Below the pieces are notes generated by a model, which saw only the letters and a list, made by a program, of their open reading frames with translations, ran no database searches and had not been told where the DNA came from. The position numbers were made by a program, and so were the translations under genes. 64,000 bases of DNA from Actinoplanes missouriensis 431 (GTDB lineage Bacteria; Actinomycetota; Actinomycetes; Mycobacteriales; Micromonosporaceae): positions 3,720,001 through 3,784,000 of the forward strand of contig NC_017093.1 in the NCBI RefSeq assembly GCF_000284295.1. The letters are read 5' to 3'. Shown here piece after piece: positions 17,349 through 25,940 of the stretch. Each line of letters begins with the position of its first letter. Position 1 is the stretch's first letter.

Positions 17349-17378
17349 AACAGCCCGCCCCGGAAGGGGCGGGCTGTT
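17349..17378 (+). terminator. Rho-independent-like terminator after the deacetylase
   Basis: A perfect 13-bp stem AACAGCCCGCCCC/GGGGCGGGCTGTT with a GGAA tetraloop begins 7 bp after the stop codon. No U-run follows, as is usual in high-GC actinobacteria. Confidence 0.85.
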
Positions 17379-17480
17379 CGCGTTAGCGAACGTGTCCGAA
17401 CCTGTTTCCTTCTGTTGACGTCAGACATGCAAATGGGCCAATGTGATCGCAATGTGTCGTTGATCGAAGGGAAACATTCG

Positions 17481-20400
17481 ATGCCGCGATCACCCTGGAG
17501 ACCCCTGTTCCTCGCCGCCCTGCTGGTCCTCTCCGTCCTCGTCGCGCCCGCCGGCGCCGCGTCCGCCCGAGAACCCGGGACGGCAGCCGCCGTGCACGGG
17601 CTCAAGGGCGAGTACTTCCGGATGTCCGCGCCGGGCGCCCGGGACTTCGCCGACCTCGGCGGGATCGCCCTCGACCCGAACATCGACCTGCCCGGCCTGG
17701 CCGGCACGTTCGAGGCGTTCACCGGGCGCACCGAGCACACCACCGCCCGCTGGACCGGGAAGCTCACCGCGCCGGCCACCGGCGACTACACGTTCCACAT
17801 GATCGGCGACAACGGGTTCCGGTTCTTCCTGGACGGTCAACCGGTGATCGATCACTGGGTCGGCGACTGGGACCGCGAGCAGGTCAGCGCGGCGGTGCCG
17901 CTGGTGGCGGGGGAGGCGCACGACGTACGCATCGAGATGTTCCAGGACATCGGCGGTGCGAACCTCTTCCTGCGCTGGTCGGGCGCCGGACTCGACAAGC
18001 AGATCGTCCCGGAGAGCGCTTTCACGCCGCCGGACGGCTTCCAGATCTTCCCGGTGGACCTCACCGTCGGTCTCGGCGGCACCACCCTGGTCGCCGACTT
18101 CGCCGCCCCGGTCACCGCTCTCGGCGACCTCACCGGGCACCTGAGCGTCGAGGTCGACACGACCCGCTTCCCGATCGCCGCGGCCCGGATCGACCGCCGC
18201 GACACCTCCAAGGTCGTGATCACGCTCGGTGAGGCGGTGCAGAAGGGCCAGAAGGTCCGGGTCAACTACGACGGCGGTGGTGGCCTGACCGTCGGCGGCG
18301 AGACCGTCCCGCAGGTCATCCGCTCCGCGACGAACACGTCCGAACACCGGCTGACCACCCCGTGGGGCGACCGGGTCGACAAGCGGCGCCCGCTCCCGGA
18401 GTACCCGCGTCCGCAACTGATCCGCAAGGACTGGCTGAACCTCAACGGGCAGTGGGAGTTCGCCGGCGCGCAAGCCGGGGAGCAGCCGGTCTTCGGCCGC
18501 AGGCTGGCCGAGCGGATCACCGTGCCGTACCCGGTCGAATCGCTGCTTTCCGGCATCGAGCGCCGCGAGGACCACATGTTCTACCGCAAGCTGGTCACCG
18601 TGCCCGGCGGCTGGAAGGGCAAGCGGATCAAGCTGAACTTCGGCGCTGTCGACTACCAGGCGACGGTGTGGGTGAACGGCACGCTCGTCGCCTCGCACAC
18701 CGGCGGCTACACGGCGTTCACCGCGGACATCACCGCCGCCCTGACCGGGCGGGGCCCGCAGGAGATCATCGTCGGGGTCACCGACGTGACCGGTCCGGAT
18801 CAGCCGAAGGGCAAGCAGTCGCTGAACCCGGGCGGCATCGTCTACGAGCCGTCGTCGGGCATCTGGCAGACGGTCTGGATGGAGCCCGTCGCGCCGGTCG
18901 CGGTCGACGACGTGGTGATCACCCCCGACGTGCCGTCCGGTTCCGCGGTGGTCCGGGTCGCCGCTGCCACGAACGCGCCGGTCACCGTGGTGGCCCGGGA
19001 CAAGAAGGGCCGCATCGCCGGCCGGGCATCGGGTACGGCCAATGCCGACCTGCGCGTGGCGATCAAGAATCCGCGCCTGTGGAGCCCCGACGACCCGTAC
19101 CTCTATGACCTTGATGTTCGTCTCGGCGCCGACCGCGTGCGCGGCTATTTCGGAATGCGTCAGGTCGAGGTGAAGAACGTCGGTGGGTTCCCGAAACTCG
19201 TGCTGAACGGCTCACCGGTCTTCTCGCTCGCCACGCTCGATCAGGGTTTCTGGCCGGACGGCCTCTACACCCAGCCGAGCGACGCGGCGCTGCGATTCGA
19301 CCTGGCCGAGACGAAGAAACTCGGCTTCAACGCGGTCCGCAAACACATCAAGGTGGAATCCGCCCGCTGGTACCGGCATGCCGACGAGCTCGGCCTGCTG
19401 GTCTGGCAGGACTTCGTCTCCGCTGACATCACCGGCCCGGCCGGCCAGGACGCGTTCCTGAGCCAGGGCACGGCGATGATGAAACAGCTGCACAACTTCC
19501 CGTCGATCATCGGCTGGATCGTCTTCAACGAGGGCTGGGGCGAATGGGACCGCACCGCCACCGGCAAAATCGCCGACGAGGTGAAGGCGCTCGACCCGTC
19601 CCGCATCCTGAACGCGCACAGCGGCGTCAACTGCTGCGCCTCCAAGGGTGATTCCGGGCGGGGTGACGTCATCGATCACCACGATTACAACAACACCGAT
19701 CCGGCCTATCCGGACGCGACCCGGATCGCGATGGACGGCGAGCACGGCGGATTCACGCTGCGCACTCCCGGTCACATGTGGCCCGGGCCGCCCGCCGTCA
19801 TCTACAGCGGCGTCGCCGACAAGGCCGCGCTGACCGCCAAATACGTCGACAACACCCGGCGGTTCTACCTGGAAGCGGCCGGCGCGGAGCTCTCCGGCTC
19901 GGTCTACACCCAGATCACCGACCTGGAGACCGAGCTGAACGGCCTCTGGACCTACGACCGGCGAGAGATCAAGGTCGACCCCGCCCCGGTACGGGAGATC
20001 AACCGCGCCGTGATCGCGGCCGGAGCGGCTGCCGCGGCGAGAACCTACCCCGGTCGCGCGGACTGGACACTGGACGAGGGGAGTGGCACGACCGCGGCCG
20101 ACAGCAGCGGCGGCGACGCGGATCTGACGCTGGCCGGCGACACGACCTGGACCACCGGCGTGACCGGTTCTGCCCTGTCCTTCGACGGCGACGGCGACCA
20201 TGCCGACACCGCCGGGCCGGTCCTCGACACGACGCGGGACTACACGGTCGCGGCGTGGGTGACGCTGGACGAGCTGCCCGGCAACTACGCCACCGCGGTC
20301 AGCCAGGACGGGCGCCGCACCGAGAATCCGTTCTACCTGCAGTACGGCCAGGGCGCCTTCGCGTTCAGCACGCCCGGCGGCAACCGGGCCCGGCTCATCA

Positions 20401-20669
20401 CCACGCCCGAGCTGAACCGCTGGTACCACCTGGTCGGCGTCCGGGACCACGCCAGCGGGCAGATCCGACTGTTCGTCGACGGCGAGCGGGTCGCCACCGT
20501 CGCGGCCGGGCCGGACGTGGTCAGCACCGGGCCGCTGTCGGTCGGCCGGGCGAAGTATGCGGGCAACGACACCGATTACTGGTCCGGATCGGTCGACCGG
20601 GTGCACGTCTACGGGCGTACCCTCAGCGACGCCGAGGTCTCCGCGCTGCATGCGCAAGAGGCCCGCTGA
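17481..20669 (+). CDS. Secreted glycoside hydrolase family 2 enzyme with PA14 and LamG domains
   Basis: 1062 residues. Signal peptide about 1-31 ('LFLAALLVLSVLVAPAGAAS'). A PA14 sugar-binding domain (about 38-170) includes 'YTFHMIGDNGFRFFLDGQ'. Then come a linker domain, the GH2 sandwich 'DWLNLNGQWEFAGAQ', the immunoglobulin-like domain, and the TIM barrel with 'IIGWIVFNEGWGEWD' (acid/base Glu) and 'MDGEHGGF' (likely nucleophile). C-terminal LamG fold about 870-1060. Relatives are exo-glycosidases on plant or host glycans; linkage specificity is not predictable. ATG 17481 follows GAAGGGAA. TGACGTCA (17415-17422) is a palindrome upstream. Confidence 0.9.
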   Translation: MPRSPWRPLFLAALLVLSVLVAPAGAASAREPGTAAAVHGLKGEYFRMSAPGARDFADLGGIALDPNIDLPGLAGTFEAFTGRTEHTTARWTGKLTAPATGDYTFHMIGDNGFRFFLDGQPVIDHWVGDWDREQVSAAVPLVAGEAHDVRIEMFQDIGGANLFLRWSGAGLDKQIVPESAFTPPDGFQIFPVDLTVGLGGTTLVADFAAPVTALGDLTGHLSVEVDTTRFPIAAARIDRRDTSKVVITLGEAVQKGQKVRVNYDGGGGLTVGGETVPQVIRSATNTSEHRLTTPWGDRVDKRRPLPEYPRPQLIRKDWLNLNGQWEFAGAQAGEQPVFGRRLAERITVPYPVESLLSGIERREDHMFYRKLVTVPGGWKGKRIKLNFGAVDYQATVWVNGTLVASHTGGYTAFTADITAALTGRGPQEIIVGVTDVTGPDQPKGKQSLNPGGIVYEPSSGIWQTVWMEPVAPVAVDDVVITPDVPSGSAVVRVAAATNAPVTVVARDKKGRIAGRASGTANADLRVAIKNPRLWSPDDPYLYDLDVRLGADRVRGYFGMRQVEVKNVGGFPKLVLNGSPVFSLATLDQGFWPDGLYTQPSDAALRFDLAETKKLGFNAVRKHIKVESARWYRHADELGLLVWQDFVSADITGPAGQDAFLSQGTAMMKQLHNFPSIIGWIVFNEGWGEWDRTATGKIADEVKALDPSRILNAHSGVNCCASKGDSGRGDVIDHHDYNNTDPAYPDATRIAMDGEHGGFTLRTPGHMWPGPPAVIYSGVADKAALTAKYVDNTRRFYLEAAGAELSGSVYTQITDLETELNGLWTYDRREIKVDPAPVREINRAVIAAGAAAAARTYPGRADWTLDEGSGTTAADSSGGDADLTLAGDTTWTTGVTGSALSFDGDGDHADTAGPVLDTTRDYTVAAWVTLDELPGNYATAVSQDGRRTENPFYLQYGQGAFAFSTPGGNRARLITTPELNRWYHLVGVRDHASGQIRLFVDGERVATVAAGPDVVSTGPLSVGRAKYAGNDTDYWSGSVDRVHVYGRTLSDAEVSALHAQEAR

Positions 20670-20681
20670 GCTCTCGTGAGG

Positions 20682-20710
20682 AAAGGCCCATCCCGCCGGG
20701 ATGGGCCTTT
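20682..20710. terminator. Bidirectional terminator between GH2 and ChaB genes
   Basis: AAAGGCCCATCCC/GGGATGGGCCTTT, a perfect 13-bp stem with a 3-nt loop. Flanking A and T runs allow function on both strands, and the neighbouring genes converge. Confidence 0.9.
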
Positions 20711-20723
20711 CGGATCTCCGCTC

Positions 20724-21122
20724 TTACTTCTCGCGCGCCTTGCGGGTGCTCTTCGCGTTGGCCTTCTGGATCGCGTCGACCAGTTCGGACTTGGTCATCT
20801 TCGAACGGCCGCTGATGTCGAGCTTCTTCGCGAGGTCCTTCAGGTGCTCCTTGCTGGCGTTCGCGTCCACCCCGCCGGCCGTCTTCGCCTTGGTGTCGCG
20901 CCCGCCGGCGGCCTTGGAATCGCTCGGGCCCTTCTTGGCCTTCGGCTCCCAGTGATCGCCGACCTTCTCGAACGAGTGCTTGACCGCCGAGAACGCGGTC
21001 CGGTGGGCGCGCTCGCCCTCGCCGTACTCCTTGACCGCGGCGTCGTGCGCCTTCACGTAGGTGTCCTGAGCCTTCTTCGGCGAACGCTTCAGCGTGCTCG
21101 GCATGTCCTTGCTCGCGGGCAT
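20724..21122 (-). CDS. chaB: ChaB family protein with Rho-N-like C terminus
   Basis: 132 residues. Residues 1-60 ('MPSTLKRSPKKAQDTYVKAH' onward, with 'YGEGERAHRTAFSAVKHSFE') match ChaB. After a charged linker, 'HLKDLAKKLDISGRSKMTKS', then 'ELVDAIQKA', is a SAP/Rho N-terminal-type nucleic-acid-binding motif. This two-domain form is common in actinobacteria; a link to cation transport rests only on the E. coli name. ATG 21122 is preceded by GAGGAGG at 5 nt. Confidence 0.85.
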   Translation of the reverse strand: MPASKDMPSTLKRSPKKAQDTYVKAHDAAVKEYGEGERAHRTAFSAVKHSFEKVGDHWEPKAKKGPSDSKAAGGRDTKAKTAGGVDANASKEHLKDLAKKLDISGRSKMTKSELVDAIQKANAKSTRKAREK

Positions 21123-21247
21123 CACAACCTCCTCGTCCGGTCTCCGACATTCCAGTCGTGCCCTTCCCGGGCGGCCCGAAACGCCGGGTGGCGACCACCG
21201 GCGGAAATTCGGTGTCGCCGCCGCCGGGCATCCGATAGGAAGTTACG

Positions 21248-22021
21248 GTGAGTGAAGAGACGCTTCCGGGCGGCAACATCACCGGCGCGGTACGGATCGG
21301 CGACGTCGTCCACAAGCCGGCCGCGCCGTGGACGCCGACCGTGCACGCGCTGCTGCGGCACCTGGCGAGCGCCGGCTTCGGCGGCGCGCCCCGCCCGCTC
21401 GGCTTCGACGAGCAGGGCCGGGAGAAGCTGACCTACCTGCCCGGCGAGGTGATCGGCGGGCAGGTGCCGTGGCCCGCCTGGGCGCGCGCCGACGCGACGC
21501 TGGTCCAGGTCGGGCAGTGGCTGCGACGGCTGCACGACGTGACGGCGGATTTCGTGCCGCCGGCGGACGCGCGCTGGTTCGCCGGCGGCCAGATGCGGCC
21601 CGGCCTGGTCGTCGGGCACCACGACGCCGCGCCGTTCAACGCCGTGTGGGACGAGGAGCGGCTGGCCGGATTCGTCGACTGGGACACGGCCGGGCCGTCG
21701 ACACGGGAGTTCGACCTGGCCTTCTCCGCGCTGTCGTGGGTGCCGCTCTACACGCCGGAGGCGGCCCGCCACTTCGGGTTCGACCGCCCAGAGGACCGGT
21801 CACGCCGCCTTCACCTGCTGCTCGACGCGTACCGCTACGAGGGCGACAGGCATGCCTTCGGCGAGGTGGTCGTCGCCCGGGCCACCCGCCAGGCCGCCGT
21901 CATCCGGGGCATGGCCGACAGCGGCGACCCGGCCGCCGCGGCGCTGCTCCCGGTGGCCGCCAACCTCGAACGGTCCGCCGCCGAGACACGATCCCTGCCG
22001 CCCGGGTTCTGGAGCCGCTGA
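21248..22021 (+). CDS. Aminoglycoside phosphotransferase-like kinase
   Basis: 257 residues. The APH/choline-kinase catalytic loop is 'VVGHHDAAPFNAVWD' (HxDxxxxN) and the metal-binding Asp is in 'LAGFVDWDTAGPSTREFDLA'. The N-terminal lobe is short. Family members phosphorylate aminoglycosides, homoserine, choline or sugars; this group is usually an uncharacterised housekeeping kinase, so resistance should not be assumed. Divergent from chaB. Confidence 0.85.
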   Translation: MSEETLPGGNITGAVRIGDVVHKPAAPWTPTVHALLRHLASAGFGGAPRPLGFDEQGREKLTYLPGEVIGGQVPWPAWARADATLVQVGQWLRRLHDVTADFVPPADARWFAGGQMRPGLVVGHHDAAPFNAVWDEERLAGFVDWDTAGPSTREFDLAFSALSWVPLYTPEAARHFGFDRPEDRSRRLHLLLDAYRYEGDRHAFGEVVVARATRQAAVIRGMADSGDPAAAALLPVAANLERSAAETRSLPPGFWSR

Positions 22022-22025
22022 CTCC

Positions 22026-22409
22026 CTAGCGCCGCCGCTTGCGTCGCTGCCGCCGCTCCGGGCGGGGGACGGGCGCGGGGCCGCGCCGCGCGCGCAACGG
22101 CCGGGGATCGTCGTCGTGCCCGTAGCTGATCTCGATGTCCGGCAGCTCGTTCTGCAGCAGGTGCGCCAGCCGCAGCCCCTCCTGTCCCCAGGCCTCCTCC
22201 ACCTCGGCGCTCCGAAACTCGAAACCGGTCAGGGCGATGCCGTTGAACTCGGCGTTCCACGCCCGCAGCGCCGCGATCAGCGGCTCGCTGACCCCGAGTT
22301 CCGCCAGCTCCACGGGATCCATGAGGTCCCCGTCGCTAGCCCAGACCGGGTCGTCGTCCCCGTACTCCGCCCTGACCCGCAGCGCGTCCGGGCGGTACCA
22401 CTCCTCCAT
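22026..22409 (-). CDS. Hypothetical acidic protein with Arg-rich tail
   Basis: 127 residues, soluble. An acidic N-terminal part ('RAEYGDDDPVWASDGDLMDP') and a helical centre ('EAWGQEGLRLAHLLQNELPD') precede a strongly basic tail ending 'RRQRRKRRR'. No family is recognised. The start is uncertain: ATG 22409 has no clear ribosome site, and the in-frame upstream extension to about 22463 cannot be excluded. The stop is 4 bp from the convergent APH stop. Confidence 0.6.
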   Translation of the reverse strand: MEEWYRPDALRVRAEYGDDDPVWASDGDLMDPVELAELGVSEPLIAALRAWNAEFNGIALTGFEFRSAEVEEAWGQEGLRLAHLLQNELPDIEISYGHDDDPRPLRARRGPAPVPRPERRQRRKRRR

Positions 22410-22515
22410 CAGATGATCATGGCAGGCGGGCGCAGGGGCGACCCGCGTGGCCCTTTCGGTCATGGGTCGGCGTCGCGGCTCGGCAACGCGCCCGCCGCGT
22501 GGCTGAACTGGTGGC

Positions 22516-22668
22516 ATGCCGGACACCACCCATCAGACCGCCCGGTTCGCCGAGGCGGGTGGTGTCTCCTACGCCTACCGCCGTCTCGGCGCGGGCGGGG
22601 AGACGCCGCTGGTGCTGCTCCAGCACATCCCGGACCTGTCCGCGCACGCCACGATCTTCCAGTCCTGA
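22516..22668 (+). pseudogene. Alpha/beta hydrolase, collapsed remnant
   Basis: A 50-codon ORF. Its start 'TARFAEAGGVSYAYRRLGAG' then 'GETPLVLLQH' is the N-terminal strand region of an alpha/beta hydrolase ending just before the oxyanion turn. It then jumps to 'PDLSAHATIFQS', which resembles the C-terminal catalytic-His strand (YPDSxHxxxFQ). The lid, nucleophile and acid are absent, so about 200 codons appear deleted. It lies just upstream of an intact gene with its own ribosome site. Confidence 0.6.
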
Positions 22669-22678
22669 GGAGAGTCAC

Positions 22679-23398
22679 ATGAGCACCCTGATCGACGACA
22701 TCTTCGACGGGTACGGTGGGCGCCGCGCCTGGCAGGAGGCGGAGCGGATCAGCGCCCGGCAGTTCTTCGGCGGCGTCCTGTGGGCGATGAAGGGCCACCC
22801 CGGCGCCCTCGACGACGTGCAGGTCACCGTCGACCTGCACCGCGAGCACACCCGGCAGGAGCCGTTCTTCGACGCGGGCCACCACACCGACTTCACGCCC
22901 GGCCGGATCGCGGTGGAGACCGAGGACGGGCAGGTCGTCGAAGAGCTGCTCGACCCGCGGGCGTCGTTCGCCGGGCACGAGCTGACCACGCCGTGGACGC
23001 GGTTGCAGCTGGCCTACTTCTCCGGGTACGCGATGTGGACGTACACGACCGAGCCGGCCTCCCTCGTCCTGCCGGGCGTGACGACCGAGGAGATCGGCAC
23101 GTGGACCGAGGACGGGCAGACGTTCCGGCGACTGGCGGTGACGTACCCGGACAGCATCGCCACCCACACGCCGCACCAGATCCTCTACGTCGACGCCGAC
23201 GGCCTGATCCGCCGGCGGGACTACACCGTGGACATCGCCGGGAAGGCGGCGAGCGCCCAGTACGCGCTCGACTTCACCACCGTCGACGGCCTGGTCGTCC
23301 CGACCAGCCGCAAGATCTACAGCACCGACGAGAACAACCGGAAGGTCCCGGACCCACTCATCGTCTCGATCGACCTGAAGGACGTCACGGTCCACTGA
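22679..23398 (+). CDS. Conserved hypothetical protein (lipoprotein-sorting-like fold)
   Basis: 239 residues with no signal peptide. 'STLIDDIFDGYGGRRAWQEA' is followed by many beta strands ('RIAVETEDGQVVEELLDPRA', 'ILYVDADGLIRRRDYTVDI') and ends 'PLIVSIDLKDVTVH'. The pattern resembles the half-barrel of LolA/outer-membrane lipoprotein-sorting-like proteins, but in cytoplasmic form. ATG 22679 has GAGGAGAG upstream. Function unknown. Confidence 0.75.
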   Translation: MSTLIDDIFDGYGGRRAWQEAERISARQFFGGVLWAMKGHPGALDDVQVTVDLHREHTRQEPFFDAGHHTDFTPGRIAVETEDGQVVEELLDPRASFAGHELTTPWTRLQLAYFSGYAMWTYTTEPASLVLPGVTTEEIGTWTEDGQTFRRLAVTYPDSIATHTPHQILYVDADGLIRRRDYTVDIAGKAASAQYALDFTTVDGLVVPTSRKIYSTDENNRKVPDPLIVSIDLKDVTVH

Positions 23399-23414
23399 CG
23401 CGGCGGCGGGGGCC

Positions 23415-23504
23415 GGCTCGCTCCGGGTTCGCGGCTCGCTCCGGGTTCGCGGCTCGCTCCGGGTTCCCGGCTCGCTCCGGGTTCCCGGCTCGCTCCGGGT
23501 TCCC
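23415..23504. repeat. Five tandem 18-bp repeats
   Basis: Five copies of GGCTCGCTCCGGGTTC(G/C)C: copies 1-2 are identical, and copies 3-5 carry the same single change. A decayed copy lies near 23547. They sit in a gene-free 441-bp stretch (23399-23839). Confidence 0.95.
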
Positions 23505-23595
23505 GCGCGAGGGCTGGCGGGATCGCCTCGTGCCGGGGACCTGGTAGCGGCTCGCTCCGTTGGTCGCGGGGCCCGTAGCGTGGCCGATCCGCCCG

Positions 23596-23761
23596 CGCGT
23601 GTGCGGCTCAGCGGCCGGCCGCGTGTGCGGTTCGGCGTCTGCCCGTGTGTGCGGTTCGGCGTCTGCCCGTGTGTGCGGTTCGGCGCCTGGCCGTGTGTGC
23701 GGCTCGGCGCCCGGCCGTGTGTGCGGCTCGGCGCCTTCCCGTGCGTGCGGTGTGGCGCAGA
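23596..23761. repeat. Seven tandem 24-bp repeats
   Basis: Units of the form CGTGTGTGCGG(C/T)TCGGCGnC, period 24, begin at 23596, 23620, 23644 and so on. No ribosome site or start supports translation, although the repeats keep all frames open. They share the same gene-free stretch as the 18-bp array and end about 80 bp before the next gene. Confidence 0.9.
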
Positions 23762-23839
23762 GCGCTGTCCGATCCTTTCCGTCCCGCCCCGCGGCTGTGT
23801 CACGGTTGATGCCGATCGACGGAAGGAGGTAGTCCCATC

Positions 23840-24586
23840 ATGAATGCCGCACCGGTTGCGTCCGCCGGCATCTCGATCATTCTGCTGGTGCTGGCTCTGC
23901 CGGCGTTGCTCCTGCTGGCGAACCCGCGCGCGCTGCGGGACCCCCGCCTGGCCACGCTGGAAACGGTCGGGGTGCTGCGTCGCCTCCGCACGGACCGGTC
24001 CCGCCGGCGCGAGCAGGCGCTGGAGGCGTTGCGGTACGCCGCGGAGGTCCGGGTGGCCACCGAACGCGCGCACCACGCCGCGCAACGTTGGCAGGACATC
24101 TGGCGTCAGTCCGAGGAGCACGTCGAGGAGGCGTGGCAGGCCTGGCAGAACGCCGAGGACCGCCTGGCCCGAACCCGCGAGGCCGCAGCGTTCCCCACGC
24201 CGCACGCACCACAGACCCCGACCGAGTACGCCGACCGCGAGCAGTCCCTGCACCGCATGCTCCAGACCGCCGCCGCCCGAGGCGACCTGCCCACCGAGGC
24301 CGTCGTCGGTGGTCACTGGGACCCGAGGCTGCACCCGGTCGAGCAGGAACTGCAGGTGCACCGCGCCATCGCCGCGCACCGGCACCGGCTGTACCGGCAG
24401 GCCGTCGCCGCCGAACGTGCCGCCTGGCACGACGCTCAGCTCGCCGTGGCCACCCGCGACAGCCTGCGCCGCGAGTGGGCAGCCGCCGCCCGCACGTCGA
24501 GCGACCTGCGGATCCCTGAGCCCATGGCGGTGCCGGCCCGGCTGCGCCGCTGGGCCCAGCGACGCGTGGTCCAGCGCGCGGCGTGA
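23840..24586 (+). CDS. Hypothetical membrane-anchored coiled-coil protein
   Basis: 248 residues. An N-terminal hydrophobic helix ('ISIILLVLALPALLLLANP') is followed by about 200 residues of charged helix rich in Ala, Arg, Glu and Trp ('RWQDIWRQSEEHVEEAWQAW'), likely a cytoplasmic coiled coil. No catalytic motif. AAGGAGG at about 23822 precedes ATG 23840 by an unusually long gap. Family unknown. Confidence 0.7.
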   Translation: MNAAPVASAGISIILLVLALPALLLLANPRALRDPRLATLETVGVLRRLRTDRSRRREQALEALRYAAEVRVATERAHHAAQRWQDIWRQSEEHVEEAWQAWQNAEDRLARTREAAAFPTPHAPQTPTEYADREQSLHRMLQTAAARGDLPTEAVVGGHWDPRLHPVEQELQVHRAIAAHRHRLYRQAVAAERAAWHDAQLAVATRDSLRREWAAAARTSSDLRIPEPMAVPARLRRWAQRRVVQRAA

Positions 24587-24638
24587 CGTGACGTGCCCGG
24601 GCGACGGTTCGCCGCCCGGGCACGTCGGCGTCCTTCGG

Positions 24639-25284
24639 CTAGGACTCTTCACTCGCCGGAGCGAAGTGCTGCACGCCGAACGCGACGGCGGCCGCGATGT
24701 CCTCGTCGCTGGTTCCCCAGGCCTTCTGCACCGCCGCGCCCCAGGCCTGACAGCTTCGCGTCGCGAACTCCTTCGCCTCCGCGGAGTCCTCCCAGGTGGC
24801 CGGGTCGATCGGTTCGCCGCGCAGGTGCAGGTCCAGGCCGAGCAGGGTGAGATCCCACCCGCCGCCGATCCCGATCGTGCCGCCCGGACCGTACATCCGC
24901 ACCAGCTCGTCGACGATCTCCGCCGGCGAGGAGTGCTCCAGCTCGAACGTGGTGCGCTCGTCACCGTCGGCGGTCAGCCGCACCTCAACCTCGGTAGCCA
25001 TGCCCTCGCCGAGCACCCAGGACACCTTGAGCAGGTGCGGCTGCTCGCAGCGCAGAATCTCACCGCCGGCGTTGTCCTTGAGCTGGAACGTGCCGCCGAG
25101 CCTGAAGTCCCCGTCCACCTGGCCCAGCCAGCGACTGAGCCGCACCGGATCGGTGCAGGCGTCCCAGACGTATCGGCGCCGCGTATTCCCGCCGCAACAG
25201 CAGCGACCGGCCCGGCCCACCCGACACCGGCAGCTCGCCGATCTCGCGGTGAGTGGCGTTGATCTGATTGACGATGTCGATCAC
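24639..25284 (-). pseudogene. SRPBCC (AHSA1-like) gene with an internal frameshift
   Basis: The N-terminal part starts at ATG 25284, overlapping the ArsR stop (ATGA), and reads 'MIDIVNQINATHREIGELPV' and 'LLLRREYAAPI'. The family's next block 'YVWDACTDPVRLSRWLGQ' is in another frame, so one or two bases are lost or gained between about 25169 and 25174. The second frame continues to the stop with normal SRPBCC character ('GWDLTLLGLDLHLRG'). Either a genuine pseudogene or a sequencing error. Intact length would be about 214 residues. Confidence 0.8.
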
Positions 25285-25781
25285 CTGTTCTCCTCACTGT
25301 CGGTGCTTGCGGTGCTTGCGGTGCTTGCGGTGCTTGCGGTGCTTGCGGTGCTTGCGGTGCTTGCGGTGCTTGCGGTGCTTGCCGTGCTTGCGGTGCCGTC
25401 CGGGCTTGGGCGGTCACTGCCCCCGCTGCCGTTGCTGGGACGCTCCGAGCCGGGCGACGTGTGCTTGCGGCGCCCGCGTGCCAGCTCGGTGGCCAGGGCG
25501 TCGAGCCGCTGGTTCCAGAAAGGACGGAACCTCTCCAGCCAGACATGGGCCTCTTGGAGGGGCTCCGCCTCGACGGCGTAGAGGCGGCGAGTGCCCTGTG
25601 CCCGGACCGACGCGAATCCGGACTCCCGCAGAACGCGGAGGTGCTGAGACACAGCGGGAGCCGAGATGCCGAACTCCGCCTTGATGGCGTCGCTGATGGC
25701 ACCGGCGGACTGCTCACCGGCGGCCAGCAGCTCCAGGATCCGTCGGCGAACCGGGTCGCCGAGGATGTCGAACGCATGCAC
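25281..25781 (-). CDS. ArsR family regulator with Thr-Ala-Ser repeat tail
   Basis: 166 residues. Winged helix residues 1-95: 'FDILGDPVRRRILELLAAGE', 'GISAPAVSQHLRVLRESGFA' and 'GTRRLYAVEAEPLQ', with no metal-binding CxC, as in the SRPBCC-linked ArsR branch. After about residue 120 the chain is (Thr-Ala-Ser)10 encoded by a 9-bp repeat. It is translationally coupled to the SRPBCC gene. GTG 25781 touches the GGAGG, and a promoter lies 8-37 bp upstream, so the mRNA may be leaderless. Confidence 0.88.
   Translation of the reverse strand: MHAFDILGDPVRRRILELLAAGEQSAGAISDAIKAEFGISAPAVSQHLRVLRESGFASVRAQGTRRLYAVEAEPLQEAHVWLERFRPFWNQRLDALATELARGRRKHTSPGSERPSNGSGGSDRPSPDGTASTASTASTASTASTASTASTASTASTASTDSEENR
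25302..25391. repeat. Ten 9-bp tandem repeats in the ArsR gene
   Basis: GGTGCTTGC repeats nine times without error (25302-25382) and once with a single mismatch. Because the unit is 9 bp, copy-number change would alter tail length without breaking the frame. Confidence 0.97.
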
Positions 25782-25788
25782 CTCCGAA

Positions 25789-25817
25789 CTATTTCAGTGA
25801 CGGCTTAATTAAGTCAA
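25789..25817 (-). promoter_or_regulatory. Candidate promoter and operator of the first ArsR gene
   Basis: On the minus strand TTGACT (25817-25812), 17 nt, then AAATAG (25794-25789), 7 nt before GTG 25781. The -10 match is modest. A perfect CTTAATTAAG palindrome (25804-25813) overlaps the -35 and spacer and could be the ArsR site. This is the most AT-rich patch of the neighbourhood. Confidence 0.55.
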
Positions 25818-25940
25818 TAGTGAAGTAAGTATGCCTGGTCGGGCCGCTGTCGACCCGTACCCGGGAAGGAAGCGCGAAGCGGATGGCGGCGCCGGACCAC
25901 CTCGGTGTTTTCGGGTGCCGGAACCGGGCAATGAGGTCGC

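Noticed and set aside
22460..24964. A continuous 834-codon minus-strand open frame covering the repeats at 23.4-23.8 kb
   Set aside because: It is antisense to two well-supported plus-strand genes, is rich in Arg/Pro/Gly as expected for a GC-rich shadow frame, and has no domain or ribosome site.
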